Of a DNA stretch of 5,304 nucleotides, positions 1-5,304 are shown piece after piece (position 1 is the first letter of the stretch; each line of letters opens with the position of its first letter). Source of the stretch: Methanosarcinales archaeon (GTDB lineage Archaea; Halobacteriota; Methanosarcinia; Methanosarcinales; Methanosarcinaceae); assembly GCA_012329085.1 (NCBI GenBank), contig JAAXQB010000122.1:1-5304 (forward strand), in the 5' to 3' direction. The translations under genes were made by a program, and so were the position numbers. The notes under the pieces are model-generated. The model ran no database searches, was not told the DNA's origin, and saw nothing but the letters and a program-made list of their open reading frames with translations.

Positions 1-848
1 TCATGTTTATGACTTTATTCCATTAAAACAAGGATTGAAACTAATTCCTCTTTTATTATTTTAGACGATTCTTTCATGTTTATGACTTTATTCCATTAAA
101 ACAAGGATTGAAACCGAAATCCCAACACGAGAGAGAATATACGATTTCTATGTTTATGACTTTATTCCATTAAAACAAGGATTGAAACTGAAAAATCATC
201 TCGATCTTTTATCAATGTTTTTCCGTTTATGACTTTATTCCATTAAAACAAGGATTGAAACTATTTTCCTGCCAATAGAAAGGACTTGTATATATTGTTT
301 ATGACTTTATTCCATTAAAACAAGGATTGAAACATAACACCCGAGCCTTCAGCTATAATTTCAATATTGTTTATGACTTTATTCCATTAAAACAAGGATT
401 GAAACCATACCTCCTCTTTCGGTTGTTAAAGAACTAAAGAAGTTTATGACTTTATTCCATTAAAACAAGGATTGAAACTTATAGCATTGAATATATTAGT
501 CTCGGCTGCATCCAGTTTATGACTTTATTCCATTAAAACAAGGATTGAAACCATAAGCACGGAAATAAGGGCGTCCTTTCCATGAGGGTTTATGACTTTA
601 TTCCATTAAAACAAGGATTGAAACTATATATTACATTTGTATATGATTTCATTTTTTAAAAAAGTTTATGACTTTATTCCATTAAAACAAGGATTGAAAC
701 ATTTTATTGTCGGGCTGAACGACGGCAATGGAAGTATCGTTTATGACTTTATTCCATTAAAACAAGGATTGAAACAATATTAATGCAAATCGTGAGACCG
801 CACACGATGAAGTTTATGACTTTATTCCATTAAAATAAGGATTGAAAC
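1..848 (+). CRISPR. CRISPR array (type III-B-like repeat), leader-distal part, 12 repeats
   Basis: Twelve 37-bp direct repeats start at 5, 78, 152, 225, 297, 369, 442, 515, 588, 664, 739 and 812. Each begins GTTTATGACTTTATTCC and ends AAGGATTGAAAC. The first eleven are identical. The eleven complete spacers are 36, 37, 36, 35, 35, 36, 36, 36, 39, 38 and 36 bp and all differ. Bases 1-4 are the end of another spacer, so the array continues to the left. The terminal ATTGAAAC matches the common 8-nt crRNA 5' handle, and the only degenerate repeat is at the right end. Both point to transcription left to right with the leader outside the window. The repeat has only about 3 bp of internal complementarity (TCC/GGA), so it is essentially unstructured, as is common for type III-B-associated repeats. 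The neighbouring cmr genes suggest that a Cmr complex uses these crRNAs after processing by a Cas6 encoded elsewhere. Confidence 0.98.
812..848 (+). repeat. Degenerate terminal CRISPR repeat
   Basis: This last repeat differs from the other eleven by one change: T instead of C at position 836, repeat position 25. No further copy follows within the window. Decay of the terminal repeat is typical of the end far from the leader, and it supports the left-to-right orientation of the array. Confidence 0.93.
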
Positions 849-899
849 CTATACTTAGGACAATTGTCGCAAAATGATTTATATAATTTGTGATTGCAA

Positions 900-937
900 T
901 CTATCATAAACTGATTGATAGAATTTTTATTTTTTAT
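900..937 (+). terminator. Weak terminator-like hairpin after the CRISPR array
   Basis: TCTATCA (900-906) and TGATAGA (916-922) can form a 7-bp stem with a 9-nt loop. A T-rich stretch of about 15 bases follows. The stem has only two G-C pairs, so it would be a weak intrinsic terminator at best. Its place 50 bases after the last repeat fits a site where array transcription slows or ends. Confidence 0.35.
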
Positions 938-1012
938 GTGCTTTTTGAGATATATACCATTTATGATTACATGATAAGTAGATATATATAATGATTACTT
1001 ATTAATTATTTG

Positions 1013-1032
1013 CAATTGAGTTATTTCAATTG
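1013..1032. promoter_or_regulatory. Inverted repeat, possible operator
   Basis: CAATTGA (1013-1019) and TCAATTG (1026-1032) form an inverted repeat with a 6-base gap, about 30 bases upstream of the candidate -10 box of the membrane CARF gene. CAATTG is itself palindromic and recurs in GACAATTGTC at 859-868. The spacing would suit a dimeric regulator. Short AT-rich palindromes are common by chance in DNA of this composition, so the role is inferred only from position. Confidence 0.25.
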
Positions 1033-1062
1033 TGATTATTAAAAATTTAAATCTGCACATTT

Positions 1063-1068
1063 TATAAT
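1063..1068 (+). promoter_or_regulatory. Candidate -10 box for the membrane CARF gene
   Basis: A perfect TATAAT lies 74 bases before the start codon at 1143. No convincing -35 hexamer sits 16-18 bases upstream and there is no extended -10 TGn. In sequence this rich in A and T a perfect hexamer can occur by chance. The gene lies opposite the cmr operon, so it needs its own promoter or read-through from the array. Confidence 0.3.
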
Positions 1069-1142
1069 ATAAATTGGAATTGATTTAAATTACGATAATA
1101 TTTATATAAAAAAATATAAAAAAATAAAAATGAGATAATATT

Positions 1143-1892
1143 ATGGATGCAGTGATTGAATTTTTTATTGAAGATTTTATTGGAATAATAATAATAATAT
1201 CCAATATCATCAGTTTTAGTATAGGACGCTTTAAAAGTAAAAATATTGATGTGAGTATGAATATTGATATTGATGAAACGGAAGAAGAAAAACAGAAGCA
1301 TGCAAAAAAAGGAATAATAATAATAATATCACAATACAAAAAAACAAAATTAATGAAAGAAGAAGATATAAAAAATGCATTAAATCAAAAAAAGTATGAA
1401 ATGTTTGATTTGGAAAATAGCAATCTTGGACATAATATAAAGTCTATATTAACACATTCTACAAAATTAAAACATTGTTGGATTGTTGGGAGTTATGTAA
1501 AAGATTCAAAATCAATCACCTCAAGTTCTATTAATTTTATAGAAATACTTATTGAATATTTAAAACAAGAAAAAAACTTGCAATGCACATTTCATTACGG
1601 TAAACAATATGCCATTCCTATAAGTAATGATGCTTTAATTTGCAAGAAATCGTATAAGCTAACCAATGATATTTTTATAGAGGCAAAAGAAGATTATAAT
1701 TTAATACCAAAAGATATTATTGTTGATGTGACTGGTGGAACAAAAAGTATGAACTTAGGACTCATTTTGGCATCATTACATAAAGATAAAGATTTACAAA
1801 TAATTGGCAGTGACTATGATTTGAATGGGGATGTTATAAGAGATAAGTCTCGTTCAATTAGAATTCATTTCAGTCCGAAAATAAAAAAATGA
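1143..1892 (+). CDS. Membrane-anchored CARF effector (TM-CARF, Cam1-like)
   Basis: The 249-aa product has two parts. Residues about 5-28 form one hydrophobic helix with five isoleucines in a row (15-19), then basic R29, K31 and K33, predicting an outside N-terminus and a cytoplasmic body. An acidic linker (about 34-56) leads to a CARF fold: first strand GIIIIISQY (57-65), second strand HCWIVGSY (111-118), and the diagnostic DVTGGTKSM (195-203) followed by a long helix and QIIGSDYD (219-226). CARF domains bind cyclic oligoadenylates made by Cas10. In Cam1, a single N-terminal helix plus CARF domain oligomerises and depolarises the membrane when cA4 binds. No nuclease, HEPN or protease domain is visible, so the membrane helix is the likely effector part. 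The ATG at 1143 has only a weak TGAGA ribosome site (1131-1135). Starting here keeps the whole helix. The CARF assignment is firm; equivalence to Cam1 is inferred from architecture. Confidence 0.87.
   Translation: MDAVIEFFIEDFIGIIIIISNIISFSIGRFKSKNIDVSMNIDIDETEEEKQKHAKKGIIIIISQYKKTKLMKEEDIKNALNQKKYEMFDLENSNLGHNIKSILTHSTKLKHCWIVGSYVKDSKSITSSSINFIEILIEYLKQEKNLQCTFHYGKQYAIPISNDALICKKSYKLTNDIFIEAKEDYNLIPKDIIVDVTGGTKSMNLGLILASLHKDKDLQIIGSDYDLNGDVIRDKSRSIRIHFSPKIKK
1182..1330 (+). repeat. Two identical 20-bp ATA-rich direct repeats inside the CARF gene
   Basis: The same 20 bases, GGA followed by five ATA codons and TC, occur at 1182-1201 and 1311-1330 in the same reading frame. Both encode GIIIIIS, first in the membrane helix (residues 14-20) and again in the first CARF strand (57-63). 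Each is a five-unit trinucleotide microsatellite. Slippage would add or remove isoleucines without changing frame, and recombination between the copies would delete 129 bp (43 codons) in frame. Confidence 0.85.
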
Positions 1893-2075
1893 ATGTAAAA
1901 AAAATTGAATTTAAAATATTTTTACACAGACATCGTCAAACTTTTCGAGTTTAATTTATACATTCAAAAAGCCGACAGTGATAATAAAATCATATTTATA
2001 GAATGCGATCATATGTGGCTTTATCTCAAGGTTGCTTATGCCCTTCATGGAAAAGCTATAAAGCTAACCTATCGG
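1893..2075. other. Convergent intergenic region, possible coding remnant
   Basis: This 183-bp stretch separates two converging genes. No strong bidirectional terminator is visible; the only pairing noticed is AAAGCC (1968-1973) with GGCTTT (2017-2022) across a 43-base loop. Base composition looks less AT-rich from about 1930. A + strand frame opens at TTG 1905 and runs to 2144, reading IIFIECDHMWLYLK near 1986-2027. It lacks a good start site and overlaps the conserved end of cmr6, so I do not call it a gene. It could be a fragment of a lost gene. Confidence 0.4.
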
Positions 2076-3179
2076 TCACCGGTAACTATCTACCATATGC
2101 CCATAACCAACCGCAGTTTTTGCACCAATCCCATAATCCAATAATGCATTTTTTAAGTATTTTTCCACAATACTTAAAATATTACTATTTTGTTCTTTAA
2201 ATTTATCATTATCAAGTATAATATTATCTTTATTTTTTATACCTATCATAAATCTAAAAGTTGTATCTTTAACTGTTAAGAAAAAAATAGGATTTGGATT
2301 TTGATAATCTGTAGGAAATTCAGTTTTTCCATAATAATCAGGATAAAGAACATTCATTACATCAGGTTCTATTTTTGGAATTTCCATAGGAAAAACATCA
2401 AAAAATATTATTTTTCCTTGCATACTTTCATTATAAAAACTATCTTTTGGACATCCAAAAATATTACAAAATAATTGATTTTCAAGTGCTCGTTTTTCTG
2501 CATTTTTCAAATCGATTTGATTATTTTCGTCTTGTGCAAACTTTTCACCAATAATATAATTTCGCACCACTCCTTTTATAGCACTTCCAGGAATATACGG
2601 AATTCCATATATATGGTGCAAAGTCATTGAAACTTCATACACAGATTCATTTCCTAAACCTATTACCATTCGCCAATCTGGTTTAAGGATAAATTCTGAA
2701 AACTCTAAATTTAATTTTTTTACAACATCATTATAATAATTATCGGAAATGTTTGTAATAAAAGAATTTGAAAAATTTGTTTTAATCTGATAGATTATTT
2801 TATTTCTATCTGTTTTAAAAAATTTAAATTTATCACCTTCAAATCGTGCCAACTTATTAAATTTTAAATTAAAATTATCAACATCTTTAAAATTGTTAAG
2901 CACTTCTATTGTGTCTTTTGGAATTTTTGTTTTGGATATATCAAAACTATCTGTGTGATTTTCTTCTGATTTTTTAGATGTTGTTTGAATTATTTTTAAA
3001 TTTTTTGCATAATTTTTATTATTTTTATATACAATATCAAATTCAACTTTATCATTTTTAGAAGGTGGATTCCCTCTAAAACTACTTTTATCAAAACAAA
3101 CATCTCCCATTCCTTCCCTCTTGATATATCCACTTCCAGTCTTTGAATTATAATTTTTAATTTTTCCTTTTTCACGCAT
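2076..3179 (-). CDS. cmr6: Cmr6 RAMP (Cas7-like) subunit with N-terminal cold-shock-like domain
   Basis: The 367-aa product is longer than a typical Cmr6, roughly 230-300 aa. Residues about 170-362 carry Cmr6 hallmarks: GLGNESVYEVSMTLHHIYG (174-192), IPYIPGSAIKGVVR (193-206), GKIIFFDVFPME (255-266), and the C-terminal glycine loop GIGAKTAVGYGH (350-361). Cmr6 caps the Cmr backbone near the 3' end of the crRNA. Residues 4-64 look like a cold-shock OB fold: GKIKNYNSKTGSGYI (5-19, matching the GxVKWFNxxKGFGFI pattern), GDVCFDKSSF (25-34, matching DVFVHFSAI), then NDKVEFDIV (42-50) and NYAKNLKI (56-63). Nucleic-acid-contacting aromatics are partly kept (Y10, Y18, F29); others are replaced. A polar linker (about 65-95) joins the parts. 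The ATG directly follows the cmr5 stop (TAAATG) and has an AAAGGAAG ribosome site, so this start, and hence the extra domain, is well supported. Cmr6 identity is strong; the cold-shock assignment is by pattern. Confidence 0.93.
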   Translation of the reverse strand: MREKGKIKNYNSKTGSGYIKREGMGDVCFDKSSFRGNPPSKNDKVEFDIVYKNNKNYAKNLKIIQTTSKKSEENHTDSFDISKTKIPKDTIEVLNNFKDVDNFNLKFNKLARFEGDKFKFFKTDRNKIIYQIKTNFSNSFITNISDNYYNDVVKKLNLEFSEFILKPDWRMVIGLGNESVYEVSMTLHHIYGIPYIPGSAIKGVVRNYIIGEKFAQDENNQIDLKNAEKRALENQLFCNIFGCPKDSFYNESMQGKIIFFDVFPMEIPKIEPDVMNVLYPDYYGKTEFPTDYQNPNPIFFLTVKDTTFRFMIGIKNKDNIILDNDKFKEQNSNILSIVEKYLKNALLDYGIGAKTAVGYGHMVDSYR

Positions 3180-3590
3180 TTAATCTTCTTCCTTTAATCC
3201 TTCTGAAAATCTTCTGAGCCAATTAAAAAATGCAAGCACTTCAATAGTTAAAGCATGATATTCTTGAGAATTGAGTTGGACAACCCCATCTAATAGACTT
3301 TTTAAATCTGATACGGTTTTAAGTCCATAGTTTTTGTATTTTTCATCCATTTTTAACCATGTAACAATACTATCACCAACTTCCCTATACACTCCTTTCT
3401 CTTTATCTTTTTTAGAAAATAAAAAAGCAAGTGATGCCCCCAATCCATTCGTTTTTACTAACATTGGAAAACTTTTAACATGAGAACTATATATATTTTT
3501 TAGATCTTTAGAAATTTTATTTGCACAATCATAAGCACATTTTGCCCTACCTTGCCCTATACCTTTAATTACACTTTTATTATTGCTCAT
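3180..3590 (-). CDS. cmr5: Cmr5, small alpha-helical subunit of the Cmr complex
   Basis: The 136-aa length is normal for Cmr5. Family motifs are clear: GRAKCAY (14-20), FPMLVKTNGLGASLAFL (41-57), and YHALTIEVLAFFNWLRRF (111-128). Cmr5 (Cas11 class) forms the helical inner filament that runs along the Cmr4 backbone and helps hold the crRNA-target duplex; it has no catalytic role. The start codon overlaps the cmr4 stop by 4 bp (ATGA) and has a TGGAG ribosome site 9 bases upstream. The stop abuts the cmr6 start with no gap. This packing indicates translational coupling in the order cmr4-cmr5-cmr6. Nothing is unusual in the protein. Confidence 0.97.
   Translation of the reverse strand: MSNNKSVIKGIGQGRAKCAYDCANKISKDLKNIYSSHVKSFPMLVKTNGLGASLAFLFSKKDKEKGVYREVGDSIVTWLKMDEKYKNYGLKTVSDLKSLLDGVVQLNSQEYHALTIEVLAFFNWLRRFSEGLKEED
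3188..3195 (-). promoter_or_regulatory. Ribosome binding site of cmr6
   Basis: The minus strand reads AAAGGAAG here, inside the end of cmr5. The AGGA core is 10 bases before the cmr6 ATG. It fixes that start and therefore places the cold-shock-like domain within the translated protein. Confidence 0.8.
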
Positions 3591-4543
3591 TTTTTATCGC
3601 TCCATGTCTCTACTTTTGCAATACCTTTTCCAATTGTTGCATTTCCTCCAATCTGAATAACATCAGGAACATTTTTTTCAAAAAAGTCCATTAATATTTC
3701 TTCCTCACTTTGAGAATTAGTTTTTGCAAATCTGCCTTTTTCTTTATTAAATATCGGTGTAGTCAAAACAAGTGAATACATAACTGTTTCAGCAGGCAAA
3801 TATTCCTCTGTAAATAAAGCACCTGGTTCAACAGTGCCAGTTTCAGGTTTTATTTTTATTCGTGTAATTACCTCTGTGGAATGATTTACAAAATCCCTAA
3901 AATCATTATTTGAAAGAATAACCAATTTATTATTAATTTCAGATATATCTATGACATTGCTTATAAATTCGGCAATTTTTTTTATGTTTTTCTCATGAAT
4001 CTCAAATGCATATTCTTCTAATATAATATTTTCATTTATCTCTAAGTATTCTTTATTTGCAATTATACATTTATTTTTATTATCTTTGGAATTCAATAAA
4101 TCATCTAATGGAATTTCATCAAAGAACAATGAATCTTTTGAAATGCCATTAGTATTTTTGCATAACTCCAAATCTGCTTTAAATCTTTCTAATACCATTG
4201 GACAGGTAATCCATGCAAATACACCTTTCATTGATTTTATAGGAAATAATAAAATCCGTGCATCTGTAAAACCTAATGCACCTGCATGCCCATCTCCTTG
4301 TTCAGAACCAAAACTAAGAGAAATTGTATTATCTTTATTAGAACTATTTGCTATTTCTCCATTTTTCATTTTATTTTCAAATATATCTCTTAAGCACCCT
4401 TTCACCCCAGATGCTTCTATTTTAGGAAAGCTTGTATGTCGTTCTCTTTGTATTGGCATATCTACTATTCCTAATTCAGTTTCACTACCTGCATGAAGTG
4501 GTGTTTTTACAATTATAAAAAACGGTTTTGCTATTTTATACAT
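3587..4543 (-). CDS. cmr4: Cmr4, Cas7-type backbone RNase subunit
   Basis: The 318-aa product shows the Cmr4 signature: TPLHAGSETELGIVDMPIQRE (14-34), then TSFPKIEASGVKGCLRDIF (37-55). SLSFGSEQGDGHAGALGFTDARILLFP (75-101) and CPMVLERF (114-121) follow, with a C-terminal glycine loop IQIGGNATIGKG (296-307). Several Cmr4 copies form the backbone along the crRNA, and each cuts bound target RNA at 6-nt intervals. The aspartate needed for this cleavage in studied homologues (about residue 26) corresponds to D28 in GIVDMP, so the slicer is probably active. The ATG overlaps the end of the upstream nuclease gene by 8 bp and is preceded by AAAAGGAG. The stop overlaps cmr5. Finding cmr4, cmr5 and cmr6 together makes this III-B rather than III-A. 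Confidence 0.97.
   Translation of the reverse strand: MYKIAKPFFIIVKTPLHAGSETELGIVDMPIQRERHTSFPKIEASGVKGCLRDIFENKMKNGEIANSSNKDNTISLSFGSEQGDGHAGALGFTDARILLFPIKSMKGVFAWITCPMVLERFKADLELCKNTNGISKDSLFFDEIPLDDLLNSKDNKNKCIIANKEYLEINENIILEEYAFEIHEKNIKKIAEFISNVIDISEINNKLVILSNNDFRDFVNHSTEVITRIKIKPETGTVEPGALFTEEYLPAETVMYSLVLTTPIFNKEKGRFAKTNSQSEEEILMDFFEKNVPDVIQIGGNATIGKGIAKVETWSDKK
3600..3604 (-). promoter_or_regulatory. Ribosome binding site of cmr5
   Basis: The minus strand reads TGGAG, 9 bases before the cmr5 ATG and within the last codons of cmr4. It supports the ATGA overlap start. Confidence 0.7.
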
Positions 4544-5304
4544 ATTTTGTAACTCCTTTTATTTTATCAAATATTTCATTTAATTTATTTTCATCACTTA
4601 ATATTTTTCTATCTATTAATTTTATATTCATTAAATTAGCACGATTTTGATAAGAATCTTTTATTTGATTATTATTATCTCTTAAATCACTATCCAATGT
4701 AAATAAATACCCATTTACTATTAAACCAAAATCATTTTTTAATGCATATAGTTTATATAGAGTGTCATTCATCAGATTTTTATTATTATCTTTTAATGAT
4801 GTTTTACATTCGATGATATATAATGTATTTTTATGCACAAACACGACATCAAATTCATTTTGAGTTTCTTTTTGTGAAATGTGAATATTTAATCCTATTT
4901 TATTATCTTCTAATTGAATATGTTTTTGTATAAGAGTATATACATATTCTTCGAACCAGCCACCCGTTAGATATTCAATTTCTTTTTTATTAAGAATTGA
5001 TTCTTTTTCAGTGATAAAATTTATTTCTTTTAAAAAACCCATCATTTCTTCATCTAATTGAATTTTCTTTTTATTCCTCTCCCTTCTTAATTCTTTAATT
5101 CTCATCTCAATTTTATTTTCCATAAATTTTTTAAAAAAAGATTCTGTATATGCTACGGCTTTTAATATTTTATTCTCACGAATTATCTTAAAACCATAAG
5201 AAGTTAAATATTCTTCTATTGAGATTCTAAAATTTAAATCATATACTCCATTTTGTAGAGATGGAAAAATTTGTTTATATGTATTTTTACCAATTGGTAA
5301 ATAA
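4536..5304 (-). CDS. card1: Card1/Can2-type CARF nuclease (DUF1887), 5' end missing
   Basis: The reading frame is open to the window edge, so the N-terminus lies beyond 5304. The ATG at 5121-5123 is internal: 60 in-frame sense codons precede it. The 255 visible residues start YLPIGKNTYKQIF, resembling the end of a CARF domain, followed by a basic helical region. The C-terminal part is a PD-(D/E)XK nuclease: YLTGGWFEEYVYTLI (111-125 of the visible part) as in the DUF1887 family, NEFDVVF with D152, and LYIIECKTS with E165 and K167. All expected metal-binding and catalytic residues are present. Card1 and Can2 are dimeric nucleases that cyclic tetra-adenylate activates to cut single-stranded nucleic acids or nick DNA. 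The usual length is near 370 aa, so about 115 residues, including the TGGTK-type CARF motif, are probably off-window. It overlaps cmr4 by 8 bp, an operon arrangement. Can1 (longer, double CARF) is a less likely alternative that the missing end would decide. Confidence 0.9.
   Translation of the reverse strand, partial: YLPIGKNTYKQIFPSLQNGVYDLNFRISIEEYLTSYGFKIIRENKILKAVAYTESFFKKFMENKIEMRIKELRRERNKKKIQLDEEMMGFLKEINFITEKESILNKKEIEYLTGGWFEEYVYTLIQKHIQLEDNKIGLNIHISQKETQNEFDVVFVHKNTLYIIECKTSLKDNNKNLMNDTLYKLYALKNDFGLIVNGYLFTLDSDLRDNNNQIKDSYQNRANLMNIKLIDRKILSDENKLNEIFDKIKGVTKYV
4553..4560 (-). promoter_or_regulatory. Ribosome binding site of cmr4
   Basis: The minus strand reads AAAAGGAG, 9 bases before the cmr4 ATG and inside the end of the nuclease gene. 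It is the strongest ribosome site in the window. It suggests cmr4 can be translated on its own as well as by coupling. Confidence 0.85.

Larger units (their letters stand above)
849..1142. other. Noncoding AT-rich spacer between array and effector gene
   Basis: About 294 bases without a credible gene on either strand. The region holds a weak hairpin followed by a T-rich tract (900-937), a perfect GACAATTGTC palindrome (859-868), an inverted repeat built from CAATTG (1013-1032), two TGATTAC copies (964-970 and 992-998) and a TATAAT box (1063-1068). The leader should be at the other end of the array, so this is trailer sequence plus the upstream region of the membrane CARF gene. Confidence 0.8.

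Noticed and set aside
1..848. Array transcribed right to left, with 849-1142 as an AT-rich leader
   Set aside because: The ATTGAAAC end of the repeat and the degenerate repeat at 812-848 both indicate that the leader is on the left, outside the window.
1062..1339. Two minus-strand open frames of 79 and 84 codons
   Set aside because: They lie opposite the start of the membrane CARF gene, are low-complexity I/F/Y-rich translations of AT-rich DNA, and have no recognisable domain.
1889..1954. A 21-codon frame overlapping the CARF stop by ATGA
   Set aside because: There is no ribosome site or recognisable product, and such short frames are frequent by chance.
1968..2022. AAAGCC/GGCTTT pairing as a shared terminator between convergent genes
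   Set aside because: The 6-bp stem has a 43-base loop and would not form a stable terminator.
2003..2200. Plus-strand open frame of 65 codons
   Set aside because: It overlaps the conserved C-terminal glycine loop of cmr6 on the other strand and has no protein-family signal.
4086..4496. Plus-strand open frame of 136 codons
   Set aside because: It is antisense to cmr4, whose motifs are conserved across the same bases; its translation has no family features.
5121..5123. ATG as the start of the nuclease gene
   Set aside because: The same frame stays open for 60 more codons to the window edge and encodes sequence fitting the CARF end of a Card1/Can2 protein; there is no ribosome site before this ATG, only AAAAAATTT.

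Overview
This is a type III-B (Cmr) CRISPR-Cas locus from a very AT-rich bacterium. ATA, AAA, TTA and AGA codons are used heavily. TGA acts as an ordinary stop, and the cas genes have clear Shine-Dalgarno sequences. The genome is low in GC and uses the standard code, but I cannot name the lineage; spirochaete, fusobacterial, clostridial or campylobacterial/aquificid-like hosts would all fit.

Layout from left to right. Positions 1-848 are the leader-distal end of a CRISPR array on the + strand: twelve 37-bp repeats and eleven complete 35-39 bp spacers. The repeat ends in ATTGAAAC, the usual 8-nt crRNA 5' handle. The last repeat carries a substitution. The leader and the start of the array lie left of the window. 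Positions 849-1142 are noncoding and AT-rich, with a weak terminator-like hairpin, several CAATTG-based inverted repeats and a candidate -10 box. Positions 1143-1892 (+) encode a 249-aa protein with an N-terminal membrane helix and a C-terminal CARF sensor domain, the layout of Cam1-type effectors. Positions 1893-2075 lie between convergent genes and may hold a decayed coding fragment. Positions 2076-5304 (-) form one tightly packed operon, transcribed right to left: a Card1/Can2-type CARF nuclease (5' end cut by the window edge), cmr4, cmr5, and a cmr6 with an unusual N-terminal cold-shock-like domain.

How the genes work together. Array transcripts are cut into crRNAs and loaded on a Cmr complex, whose Cmr4 backbone slices bound RNA. 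In known type III systems, target binding makes Cas10 (Cmr2) produce cyclic oligoadenylates, which switch on CARF effectors. Two such effectors are visible: a predicted nuclease translationally coupled to cmr4, and a predicted membrane protein under separate control. cmr1, cmr2/cas10, cmr3, cas6 and cas1/cas2 are not in the window; at least the first three are expected to the right of position 5304.

The points most worth following are the cold-shock-like domain fused to Cmr6, the membrane CARF protein next to the array, and the nuclease effector placed inside the cmr operon.
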